Shown here in pieces: positions 54,044-64,000 of a DNA stretch of 64,000 nt (positions are counted from its first letter, which is position 1; each line of letters starts with the position of its first letter). The stretch is from NCBI GenBank assembly GCA_015501605.1, contig JADNRZ010000031.1, positions 248,001 to 312,000 of the forward strand, read 5' to 3'. The notes beneath the pieces were generated by a model that worked only from the letters and a program-made list of their open reading frames with translations, did no database searches and was not told where the DNA came from. The DNA comes from Panaeolus papilionaceus (Eukaryota; Basidiomycota; Agaricomycetes; Agaricales). The position numbers and the translations under genes were made by a program.

Positions 54044-56206
54044 ATGGCTACCTCAAGTATCCTTCTCGCAAACAGAAATTCTGCTGGTAAGTCTACATTT
54101 ATTCATCTGTATTTCTTCTATTCTAATACCCTTTCCAGCTCCACTCACCGCTTACGATGGAAAGGTTGGAGCGGTCATCGGGACATATGTTTACACATCG
54201 CCCAACGAGTCGTTCATTCCACATCCACTTCTGGGCCATCGCCATGTCCGTGTTCGTGAAGACTATCGATATGGCCCTGACAACCACACCTTATGGCCCC
54301 AACCATACAGCGAGGAGTACCCGCACCTTGGTGCTATTCCCCGACGCCCCCAGGATCCCAATGATCCACTTTCGGTTATGTGGTATGACCCCGTTACGAC
54401 AGATTTTTGCGCCATCAACAATGGCAGCATCGTAGACGACCTAGGAAAGCTGGACCCCACCCTTGTAAATACGAAGATAAAACCACTCGTGGAATCGCTA
54501 CAGGACCGATTTAAAATGTGGTCCTCGTCAATCCTGGACGACAAACCAGTGAAGAAGTTCATGTCCGTTCTTGAACGAGCACTTTACTACACCTTCGTAC
54601 GCCTTCAAGCCCTTGTCACATCATTACATCAAATACGCTTCACCTTCACCGAGCTTCAGCGCTATTACCTGGAAGCCCTTGGGTGTTTGGACTATGTTGA
54701 GATTTACAAACCACGTATGGATGCCGCTCAGTCTTCACCACCCCCCTTAGCCAATACGATGGGTGTCTTCACCTCCAAAGTTCGCATTGTAGAGGAGTTC
54801 ATGGCTGCTGGCCTTCCAGTTTGGTTGATTCGGGAATGGAAGCCCCAAGGGTTCGGGAATAATGTTCTATCTGAAGTTGTGCCTGTTCACTACTTCGACA
54901 GCCTTGTCAATCAGCTGCACAGCGCTTTCCCGTCCCTCTTCTCTGGGGAGGTCTTCATTACATCTGCGGAAGTGGTCGGCCTTGTTCACACATTCTCTCG
55001 GTGATGGAGTTGTAGTGCAGATCCTTTTGAGGATGTCCCCAACTCATCTTCAGCACCATCCTCTGGTCATTCTACGTCATCAAACGCTCGTTCTTCTGTG
55101 CCTGAGGCCTCATCAAGTCGCTCAAGTGATCCCCCACCTCGAAAAAAAGCGAAAACTGGATCAAGTGTGAGCAGTGTATCCTCATCGCCTGGTACGTTGA
55201 CTGTTCATATATTGTCTTGAAATAATTCTAACTCTCCTGAATGTATTCAGCTAAACCAAAGAATCCGCCTAAGTTTCAACGCGATAAGTTCTTACCGTTG
55301 GAAGGCCCTATGGCACCGTTTTCCATTCCTGCCTGGGCCAATGCCCTCCGTAATGTTGACAGGAAGCAGGGTCCTGTTCTATCCCACATCAAACGCGGCG
55401 TGTTCTACGCATTTCCAGATCCTGGCCTTTTTGTCACTGTCGAAACGGATGCAAGACGTCAACACCTTCTGGAACAGTATGCTCGAATCAAGTCTGCATG
55501 GATTTCAAAGATCACAACGACGCCGGGTGCATCGTTGAGCGCTCAGGAGTGGCGCGACTTACTCACCATCAACTTCAACGATCCAGTACCTGATTACCAA
55601 CCCCAGGCTGGTGATTCACGAGCAATGGAGAGTCATCGAAAGGCACTACGGCTTCTCGTTCCTGCTGCAGCTCGAGCTCATCGAAAATTGTCGTCTGGGA
55701 GGGACATGCCCTTCATGGTTACCGGTGAAACATTTGACTCTGGTGCACTTCCTCCCCCGTCCACGATTCGCAAGTTCCTCTTTGAGCTTTACGAGCTCAA
55801 TTTTCGCAAGGAGCTACTTCTCCTTCACCGCACTGCTCACCCAAAGTGTAGTAACGATGCAGAGAAGCAAGCCAGGGAGTTTGAGGTCAGGTCGTTGTTC
55901 CCCAACATGACATACTACATCCCCTCCCTCGACCCTCCTAATTCTGGACTTGCGGCGGACGATATCAAATCCAGGCTACCCTTTCTGCTGATTCTAGCAA
56001 GCTTGATGAACTCCTGGAAGGGGGAGAAGCCTCCTATTCTGGCAATTGGGCGACGACGCAGCATTGAAGGGATCTCTCTTCAAGAGGCCCATCAGCTGGA
56101 ACAGGCGGTTGCTTCGTATTACTGCCAGCAATTTTACAACTATTTTCGCCGAGCCGCTCTGATCCCCCATCGTCTGTATGAAGCGTCGTCAGTACTATCG
56201 TCTTAA
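54044..56206 (+). CDS. Accessory gene 1 of the CACTA element, about 680 aa, unknown function
   Basis: Exons: 54044-54087, about 54139-55191, about 55251-56206. It starts MATSSILLANRNSA. The second exon has MWYDPVTTDFCAINNGSI, a helical stretch with YYLEALGCLDYVEIYKP, and an agaricomycete-style block (MGVFTSKVRIVEEF, then GLPVWLIREW). A Ser-rich linker with an NLS-like PPRKKAKTG follows. The C-terminal part has FLPLEGPMAPFSIPAWANAL and FNDPVPDYQ. No catalytic motif or membrane segment was recognised. An in-frame TGA at 55002-55004 (after HTFSR) stands where CGA is plausible, so the copy may be truncated. Transcribed away from the mirrored site array and therefore perhaps co-regulated with the transposase. 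Confidence 0.7.
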
Positions 56207-56499
56207 TTGATGTGACTCGTTTTTGGTATGTGTTTAACAGAGTAATCCTAAATCATGTTGATCCTAAATCTATGTTTTACAGATTTTTGGCCGTTATTTT
56301 CTTCAAATGTTTATCTTCGCTTTCGTTGTGCATGTCATCATCTCGCCCTCTTCGTTTATTTTTTGGTAAGAGTGGCTACATATTTCACTAGAATTGCGAC
56401 TAATCTATCTACCCATAGCTACTTTTATATTTATAATATGACTGTTTCCGAGAACATTGAGTTTGACCTAAGTTACAGAGTAAGTTGCTAAATATTCTC

Positions 56500-57232
56500 T
56501 CAACAGTAAGTAGACTGACCTGATAATCCCCCTCTCCCAAAGATCCTGAACCGCGGCAAGTACCCTTCTTTCGTTTATTGCTGGATTTGCGTGCAGCTTC
56601 CACCTTGCGATTCCAGCGCGTGACCCGCTTTTGGAGTGGTGGTCGCTTCTTCACTCGTTCGACTGCAGCTTTTGCAAGGTAAGTAGTTGTTACCATATTC
56701 GTAAATGATGCTGGGCTAACCTTGTTGTAATTGGTTTGCAGGTGGTGCCATACCCTGTTCGCTTGCGATCCCGACACTCATACTGTTGTGCTCGATAGTC
56801 TCAGCCTCGGTGTCTGACTCTACATGTCCCAAAACTGTGAGTATGTCAGTAATTTAAAGGAATATTACTCACCATCGGATGTAGAACGATCACTAGATGG
56901 ACGCTCCGCTAATAAAATAAAAAGATAAGTCAGTCAGCCGATTCAGTCAAGGTATGAAAAATAACCTTACATTCAACACCACCAATCGGGCCATCGACAT
57001 GTCGACGACAGCGTTCGGGCAAATCGGTACACACAGTCCCGTCAGTTTCGTAGTGTGCAAGCTGGTTTTCACCACACCCACAGTCAGACTCGGAGTCTGC
57101 GTCGTAACCAGCACCCACATCGACGTTGGACTCGGATTTCTTGCAACAGGTGAGCGATAGCTCCTCATCGCCGTCGAAGAGGACTGATGCTTTGAAGCCG
57201 AAGGAGGCAATATGAACTCGAAGTTCTGGCAT
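56500..57232 (-). CDS. Accessory gene 2 of the CACTA element, small unknown protein
   Basis: A minus-strand gene with at least three exons. Exon 1 (57232 to about 56966) opens MPELRVHIASFGFKASVLF and is Cys/Asp-rich (SDCGCGENQLAHYETDG). A middle exon at about 56845-56735 reads LGHVESDTEAETIEHNSM. A basic last exon at about 56690-56540 reads VERVKKRPPLQKRVTRWNR, then KKGTCRGSGSLGEGDYQ. Exact junctions are uncertain. A TATA box (TATAAAA, complement at about 57298-57304) lies about 65 bp upstream of the chosen ATG, so the ATG at 57295 would precede the transcript. The basic tail suggests nucleic-acid binding. No family was recognised. Confidence 0.5.
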
Positions 57233-57296
57233 TGCAGAGATGAGAGAGCAGAAGAATGACAAGGTGAGCTGTTTTTTTTGCTTATTTCTGTCCATC

Positions 57297-57304
57297 CTTT
57301 TATA
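57297..57304 (-). promoter_or_regulatory. TATA box for accessory gene 2
   Basis: CTATAAAA on the minus strand, about 65-70 bp before the ATG at 57232. The spacing supports that start over the upstream ATG codons. Confidence 0.5.
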
Positions 57305-57783
57305 GCTGACAACCCCTTCGCCTTTGTTTATCTTAATTTATAAAATTTAAATGATGCTAACCCTGCAACAGATGCTCAAGAGTCGGTTTATGCAGGTTGT
57401 TTAGAGCCGCCCGGCGCGACCCCTAAATTTGATATTCACTTTGCGTCTCCAAGTCAGCGTAACCATTGACTCAGCTTTTTTTTTGAATAGAACCCTTTGC
57501 GGCGACGTAAATATCCCCGTTCTAATCAAGAAAAACCGACGCACCTGCAGAATGCACGAGGTTCACAAGTCCTGTTTAGTCTAGAGCGCATATCCCTGCA
57601 CCGTTTAAGACAAGGGACACCACCGTATTTTACCATTTTTGATGAACCTTGGCCGCCACTCCTCCACTGGGACCTGGTAAGTTCTTTTTTTTTTGCATCC
57701 CTAATCATTCTATTCTAACGGATCTCGTGGTGCTTGCCTTTGGCCATATTTGGTGTGGCTAATGATTAAGGTGCGTATTTTCT

Positions 57784-57791
57784 CTATAAAA
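57784..57791 (+). promoter_or_regulatory. TATA box for accessory gene 3
   Basis: CTATAAAA lies about 61-68 bp upstream of ATG 57852, giving a plausible start site near 57815. Confidence 0.55.
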
Positions 57792-57851
57792 AGGTCACCA
57801 GATAGCTCATATCCTCCATCTTGCTCTTCTCCTCTTTTCACCTCTACAAGC

Positions 57852-59630
57852 ATGCCTCGAGCGAACGAAAACGCCAATCCAACGACAACCCGCGTCACCC
57901 ATCAGACCACCAACTCCCGCAACAACAAATCCGCTGCCAGATCTGGTGCCAAACCCGCTACCAAACCTGTCGTCAAACCCACTGCCGCCAAACCTGCTGC
58001 TGCTAAACCTGCCGCCAGACCCACCGCTGCCAACAAAGCTGCCGCCAAGCCTGTTGCTAAACCTGCCGCCACCAAACCTGTCACTAAACCCATCGCTAAA
58101 CCTGCCGCCAACAAACCCGTAGCTAAACCCGCCGCCAACAAATCCATCACCAAGAAGCCTGCTGCTGTTTATGGTACTAAGAGTATGTTAAAATCTTCCA
58201 TGATCTTTGATCTCTTCTGATTAAATTTAGAACATCCTTTGAAAGAGATTGATACAAATCGGGATGCCGAAGGAGCAAGCTCTGACTCCGAGTCAGACTC
58301 AGATTCAGACTCGGACTCCGAGTCCATGTCTGAATCTGCGAGGGACAAGTCCTGCTCTTCACGAATGGCCGAGCGTCTTGCTGCGATGGAGAACAAGATG
58401 GCCGCTAAAGACGGTATGTTATTTTCTCCTTCTTTACTATGTATGTTGCGTCTAATCTTATTTCAGCCCAGCTTGCTCGCTTAAGGAAAAAAATGGGCAT
58501 TATAAAGGCAGCAAAAAAGCGTCAGCAGAGCTTGATCCCTCGACCCAAGCCTCTCGGCAACCTCCAAATTGCCATGCGCCTGGCTGGAGGGAGTTCTGAG
58601 CGCAGGGAGTACTTGAATACTCGTGTAGGTTGTTCATTGTCTTTTTTTCTCTCTCTACTAACGCTCAATCGGTAGCAGCAAGTCTTCACGACTCTCATTG
58701 GACTGGGTGTCAATGCGGAGACCGATACCTTCCGGAGCCTCAGTCACTTTCAGCTTGCCAAATTTATCAGTGTAGTAAGTCATTATATATATCTGTCATC
58801 TACTGTCTATACTAACTTTAACAGTTAAAAGATGAGATGCCGATCTTCTCTCGCTACGAAGACGTCTGGCCCATCCCCGATCTCATTCAATCGGTCCTCA
58901 AGAACAAACGTCACCACAAATCCCGCGTGAGGCGCGCAGAAGAGGCTGGACATTCTTCAGCTGATGACGGCATCGCTAATCAATCGCACGAGGAAGATAG
59001 CACCACCCCACTCCCTAGTGCCCCTGCAACACCTAGAAACAATGCACAAGACGACGATCTTACTCTTCCCGCCCGTGCCTACTTCTCCTCACTCTCCCCC
59101 TTCTCCGCAACCACTAATTTCCAATGGCACGAACTCGAGAATTATGCCGATAAATTTGGACGTGACGCCCAGGCCAACAGCGACGATGATGCCGACGACA
59201 ATGGGGACAGGGTGTTTGGTGGTCGCAACACCAGTTCCTATATCAGGAGGTCCAGATTCAACCAGGAGAATGAAGACAACGACAGCGAGGATGGGGATGA
59301 TACAATGAATAATTGCGAGGGATCGGAGGATGAGGACGCAGAGATGGAAGGTGATTTAGATGTGGAGTATGAAGATGACGAGGATATGGAGAGCGGAGAA
59401 AACGAGGGGGGGAGGATGAGGAGGGCGTAGAGGAAGAGAGTGAAGACGATGAAGAGGAAGAGGAAGGGGGCGAAGAGGAGGACAGTGAAGAGGAAGAGGA
59501 AGGGGGCGAAGAGGAAGACAGTGAAGAGGAAGAGGAAGAGGAAGGGGGCGAAGAGATTACTATTGGGACGAAGAGGAAGGCTTTTTCTACCGTCATGGAT
59601 ACCCGAAACAAGAAGAAATTCAAGGTTTAA
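57852..59630 (+). CDS. Accessory gene 3 of the CACTA element: KPAA-repeat, basic and acidic nuclear-type protein
   Basis: Exons: 57852-58182, 58231-58413, 58467-58624, 58676-58774, 58825 onward. Donors are GTATGT, GTATGT, GTAGGT and GTAAGT. The N terminus is a long Lys-Pro-Ala repeat (KPAA/KPVA units, about 57950-58160) like histone H1 tails. A Ser/Asp repeat follows, then a conserved-looking core (ARLRKKMGIIKAAKKRQQS, IPRPKPLGNLQIAMRLAGG, MPIFSRYEDVWPIPDLIQS). The last exon is highly acidic. As read it stops at 59430. With one more G in the seven-G run at 59406-59412 it continues through Glu-rich repeats to KRKAFSTVMDT...KKKFKV at 59630, an NLS-like end. It is probably a DNA-associated protein; the family is not named. 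Confidence 0.65.
57940..58160 (+). repeat. KPAA-encoding minisatellite
   Basis: Tandem imperfect 12-bp-based units (AAACCTGCCGCC-like) inside exon 1 of accessory gene 3. They encode Lys-Pro-(Ala/Val)-(Ala/Thr) repeats. Confidence 0.75.
59440..59560 (+). repeat. GAAGAGGAAGGGGGC minisatellite, about 36-bp unit
   Basis: Three imperfect copies of a Glu-rich unit (EEEEEGGEEEDS) in the last exon of accessory gene 3, in the frame reached by correcting the upstream G run. Arrays like this change length easily. Confidence 0.75.
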
Positions 59631-60065
59631 TCGGTTCTTTTAGTGCTAATAACATCACCTTTGATTCCATATTACCACCATGTTTCTCACTTTTCATCAC
59701 ATTTTCTATATTTTAAACTCCTTTTATTGTCATCGTTTCATATCTTTTTCTCGTGTTTTCACAACTATATACGCCTTACATACATTGTTATTTCCCTATC
59801 TAGTCCTCTTTTTGTGTATATAATCCTCTCTCTAACATCGCTTTTAACCACCGTTTTTGCAATTCCTCTGCTACGCTGGAGGGGATCCCTCGTTTCAAAG
59901 GGGCTTTCCTGGTAAATTTTGATGAGTAAAGCTACCTTAAAATCCCTCTTCTATTGTGAGTGAATATCATACGATCAAGGTATGTAATTACATCGCTATC
60001 TATGATGATCTTCCTTACCTACCCTCTTTTCAGGTACTGTTATTCACTGATTAAAACTCAGAGGG

Positions 60066-60092
60066 AATAACCCTTCAGCTGGGTTCACAGTG
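60066..60092 (-). repeat. Right terminal inverted repeat of the CACTA element
   Basis: The complement reads CACTGTGAACCCAGCTGA then AGGGTTATT, one mismatch to the left end. Followed by the GAC duplication at 60093-60095. Confidence 0.9.
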
Positions 60093-63000
60093 GACCTAGC
60101 CATAGTGACAGGCCTGTAGGCCGGTTTCGGACAATTAAATGCTAGAATGTAAGCCACACCAGCTCAGATGCGGCTTTTTTTATGCTGACGTGGTAGACAT
60201 GCCGCCAGGGTTTTCGTTGATGTTCGACCTGATATTTGTATCAGTCCAACAAATCGATAACCCCGCATACACACCACCCTCGTAAGATCCACCCCTCCTA
60301 CTCTCTGGTAGTACGGTTTACCGAATACACCTGATGACGTTCACAAGTTGTGATGCTCATCCAGCGTTAATCCCGATTGACTCTCGCGATGTATTGGGAC
60401 AGCTCTTCTCTATCGATATCGCGAATGCCTCTCGCTCTGACATTCGTGGTTGGCTGTCTATGACACATACTACCCTGTTTGAGCGTGAAGCAATCGCTCT
60501 CGATACTGCATTGCTTGCAAGATGGAACTTCAGAGGCATACCTCATTACCCTGCCACAGTCTCTGGAGTAGGTATGAGCATTGATATCCCAGATATCGGA
60601 AAGCCGCTACATTTTTCTCCTCTTTTCTCATCAATGCATCGTCGCCCTCGCTGTCTGATCAGCCGCTGTCGCGCTCCGAACGGTTTACCCCATGAAACCC
60701 ACTCCACAAGGATCCCGAGCAACCGCAGCTTAGCTCCACAGCAGAACTAAGCGCCAAGTAAGAGTTAAAAGCTCGTTTCATTCACGCTCCCCACTTAGTC
60801 TGGAATGCGCGATTAATATCAATATTTGTAAGACTTTATTTTCATTTTCTTGTAAATATTACTCCTCACCCCATGCACTCACAACCCCAACCTCTATGCT
60901 CTCTTCCTTAAATGTAAGTAGTAATTGTAATATTCTTCATTTTTGCTTCCCGATTGGATAGCAACCCTTTATCTCCTGTACCATATGACTGTTTCTTATC
61001 ATCTTAGTAGTTTTGTGTTTGTACGCTTTCTTGTAGTATAAAAAGTACAGCACAAGAACGAATGAGAAACAGGTTCTTTATCCCTCACATTCGAATTTAT
61101 GAGTATCTGAGTCAATCGGCACTCACCCCAGCTTCGTATCTCTTAGTTTCATCACCAGCGATCGAAATCTCGATGCTCAGCGCTTCGCACATGTCCAATA
61201 CCACTCACACAGCGTCACATTCATTCGAAACGAGGCTATAATACCGACTACAGGTCTATGTGGTACCTACCGTGCTCCGTGCCTTCGCCCTCGCTCAACC
61301 ACATAGCCGCTTACCTTCGGTATTCCCATTACCCATCACCATCACCACTTGTGTTGCACGTTGCGTGTGACATATTCTTTTACTTGGTTGTTTTTATACC
61401 GCATACCGTAGGCGGTACGACACCGTGCACTGATGTTTTTACAAGTGATGCGCGCTGCGCTCATCATTTTGCCATTTATGTACAAGCGTCGGCAATGCTT
61501 GGACATCTTGGACGTATAACCCCTTATCCCTGTTCTCTCCCTGTTTACCCTTATGTTATTGACTCTTCCTTTTGTTGTAGTTTTATCCTTCACCGCTTTA
61601 TGATTCATTCCATTTTCTTGGACATCCCTTTCTCCTTTCCTTGATTTTCCACAGAATTACACATAATTGTACCTATTTTGCAGAATATACGGAGCTTTGC
61701 CCCCAACATTTTCGTATTTCGTGCCTGTATTTGTATTTCGTCGTTACGTTGTGCGGGCCGTGTGTTCACGCCTAAGTTACCTAGAACAATGTCGAATGAC
61801 CTCACTTATACGTAAATCATCCCTCCACCACTTAATGCCTCCCCTCTCCTAGTGAAAGATAAACAGTAGTAGATTGACTGAGGTATAGAGTACATGAAGG
61901 CGGGTATTTACAGCTAGACGTGCTATTGCACTTGTACCACGGTCAAGGCATATAATAAGAACATGAAATAAGGAAATATTCGCGTTAGCAGCTAAGTGCA
62001 ATGTGTATACAGATCATCATAATGGGGGAAACGATGGTCCAAAGAAGATATAAAAAAAAGGAATAAAATGGCAAGTAAACATAAATGGAAAGAGCGGGCG
62101 CTTAGCCCGAGGCATATTTGGTAAAAAATAAAGATAATAAGGATAATAGAATAACAATAAAATAGACCTTTAATGACCATCAGGCAGCGCAAGGCGCATA
62201 CCCGATTTCAACATCTCCTCTCCTCTCTATCTCATCCCTCTGACTGACACACCTATGCCTGGGTGGTTAAAGGACTTTCTGTGATGGGACATCTTTTAGA
62301 TTACAGTAAAATGATCTTTTGATAATGTTGAGATTCATTCTTAAGGCTTTTCGTTTAGAAATTTGGCTTAAAAAAGGTTCTGGTTGTTGATAATCACCTT
62401 TTTAAAGCGTTTAAAAGCCTATATCTTGCGTCCATCGTTGCGAGACCAGGAGTATGTAGGTAGGAGGAGTTGGGGAGTGGGATCGGAAAGTGGTTATGAG
62501 ACCAGTTTCCCGACCCAGTGTGAGAGTCGAGGATGTGGACGGATGCGCCCCCATCCTCGGCTCTCCCTACCTACATACGGCAAGTCTGCAAGGACGACGT
62601 AGCGCAGAGGAAGGGACAGTGATTGATATTGAAGGGGGAAGTGGAGGGCGGGCAAAAGAAAATAAATTAACTATGAGAACCATGGACGCGGAGTGCGCGA
62701 GCACCGTGGTTGTACAGGATGAAGTAAGTAAGTAAGGAGGAAATTGTGAGTTGGTGCTGTCAAGTGGTCTCACACACGTGACCAAGAAGACAGATCTGTG
62801 CTCGCACAGATCTTCTCATTGTCTACTGGTATGGACCCTGGTAGTGTAGAATGTACCTTTATCAACAAGATGATGGAAGATAGGGGTGTGGGAGGGAGGT
62901 AAATGAGGTAGCACAGGAGCCGACGAGCAACCGAAGAGTTCGGGAGCCAAAGCGAAATGTTGACTTAACCTGGCGTCTACAGAACACCGCACGCTCCCCT

Positions 63001-64000
63001 GAATCCCGCCTAGCCTTTGAGTCACATCAATCTCATCCACATTTGTCATGACAATCTCACTTCGCTTTGGGTGGTGTTCTCTGTGGATGGGACTCATAAT
63101 GTAAATTCATGCAAGTGACGGCATAGGAAGGGATAGTGTGTGTGTAATTATAGAGGAGCGGAGGGGATGTGATGTCTAGTCTTTGTTCAAATCAGACATC
63201 AACATCAAAATGAAACGAATTTAGGAGGAGAGAGCGAGGAAAAAATACATCAGGCATGCAGCAGGATGTTCAGCTTTCAGATGACATGTTAGCTCGAGAA
63301 CAGGATGTGTTATATATAACTGTTCAAACACGTCTAAGAAACGACAATGGTGAACTAATAGAATGCAAAGGTACGGGGAATGCTGTGAGCGCAATGTAGA
63401 TGTGAATATGAAGGAAGAGTATCCAGAACGAATTCGAGGGATGTTGACAACAACAGTTCAAGACGGGAGGTTGAGGAACAATGGGTGGTAATAGGGAAGC
63501 AAGGGCGTGAAAGGCAGAAGAATCACAAACGAAAACACAAGGACGGCCCCGGAGGTATGGCAGTGTAAGAAGGGGTAGTCCAGGGTTGATACAAACGGCC
63601 TCAATGATACCTATCCCAACGAATACCCTCACCTTGGCATCTACATCACCCTCGCTTCTCCAACCACCCAGCCTTGTACAATCATATTCACATCAACCCA
63701 CAGCTGCACCGTCTATGCCTCCCTCCTCCCCATCATAATGCACGTAGACACCCTACTCCTCTCTCCTGCTCCATCGCTCTGATTTTTGCCTTCGGTTTCG
63801 CCTTTTGCATGTCCTTGTCAAGTGCATCTGTCTTACCCTCCTCATCTGCACCCTTTTTCGCCTTCAGATTGGGCTTGGAGTTTCGGCCGCCTTCTGATAG
63901 CCATTTTGCCCACCTGGGCCCTTCATTGCCGGTGTTTTAGAGGTTTGGCTCCTTAGGATGAGTCGATGACGGATGGAGACCTCGACTAGCATTCAGAGTC
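60093..64000. other. No gene recognised
   Basis: Only short frames occur. The longest plus-strand one (60334-60750, 138 residues, MTFTSCDAHPALIPIDSR) has no recognised family and weak support. A 13-bp inverted pair, TATGTAGGTAGG at about 62453 and CCTACCTACATA at about 62566, encloses about 100 bp and could be a hairpin or a tiny element. Nothing else is supported. Confidence 0.4.

Larger units (their letters stand above)
48481..60092. mobile_element. 11.6-kb CACTA-superfamily (Plavaka-type) transposon with accessory genes
   Basis: Both ends begin CACTGTGAACCCAGCTGA. The inverted repeat is 27 bp with one mismatch (48481-48507; 60066-60092). A 3-bp duplication, GAC, flanks it (48478-48480, 60093-60095). 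CACTG ends and a 3-bp duplication are CACTA-superfamily features. Inside are a Plavaka transposase gene (minus), a motif-rich divergent promoter region, and three other genes (54044-56206 plus, about 56500-57232 minus, 57852-59630 plus). The transposase has one frameshift and one accessory gene has a TGA, so this copy may not be autonomous, yet its ends look fresh. It landed in the upstream region of GTPase-B. Confidence 0.88.

Noticed and set aside
48481..60092. Starship-type giant element
   Set aside because: No tyrosine recombinase (DUF3435-like) gene; the ends and the 3-bp duplication fit a CACTA element.
60334..60750. 138-residue plus-strand ORF as a gene
   Set aside because: No recognised motif and no supporting promoter or intron signals; kept only as a note in the region entry.
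62450..62580. Small MITE bounded by TATGTAGGTAGG inverted repeats
   Set aside because: Only about 12-13 bp of inverted repeat, no flanking duplication and no second copy seen.

Overview
This window is a transposon-rich, gene-poor accessory region of a fungal nuclear genome, most likely an agaricomycete (mushroom-forming basidiomycete). The reasons are the short introns of about 50-60 bp with GTATGT/GTAAGT donors, chromodomain Ty3/gypsy elements, Plavaka-type CACTA transposases, and expanded P-loop GTPase paralogues. I see no rRNA, intact tRNA or conserved housekeeping gene. All gene models are read by eye from sequence and no database was searched.

Layout. 1-1260: tandem and low-complexity DNA. 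About 1261-15170: a decayed APE/RNase H LINE on the minus strand (LINE-A), split by a complete 7.9-kb Ty3/gypsy chromovirus (Gypsy-1, 3534-11415). 15341-18592: exon-like fragments and a 3' fragment of a Plavaka transposase. 18593-23380: a 5'-truncated second gypsy element (Gypsy-2), with a solo LTR (22778-23320) inside its 3' LTR. 23457-27244: decayed GTPase pieces, a MITE, and an intact four-exon GTPase gene (GTPase-A). 27904-30335: three small DNA elements, two of them nested and provable from split target-site duplications. 32103-34099: an orphan P-loop exon and a second intact GTPase (GTPase-C). 36326-43165: a 2,279-residue intact LINE open reading frame (LINE-B). 46765-48098: a third GTPase with a frameshift (GTPase-B). 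48481-60092: an 11.6-kb CACTA-superfamily element with matching ends and a 3-bp target duplication. It carries its transposase and three further genes around a divergent, motif-studded promoter region. 60093-64000: no gene recognised.

Three themes stand out. First, the large CACTA/Plavaka element looks like a self-contained multi-gene unit. Two arrays of TGACACGAAGTCA-like sites are mirrored between its divergent genes. Second, all three GTPase genes and one orphan fragment share an exactly 34-nt exon that encodes only the Walker A/G1 loop. Third, damage to the retroelements is almost wholly CpG transition. All seven differences between the Gypsy-1 LTRs are CpG/TpG, and nearly every premature stop is a TGA where CGA (Arg) is expected. 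This fits cytosine methylation and deamination (or a CpG-targeted RIP-like process). LINE-B has escaped this damage and may be young.
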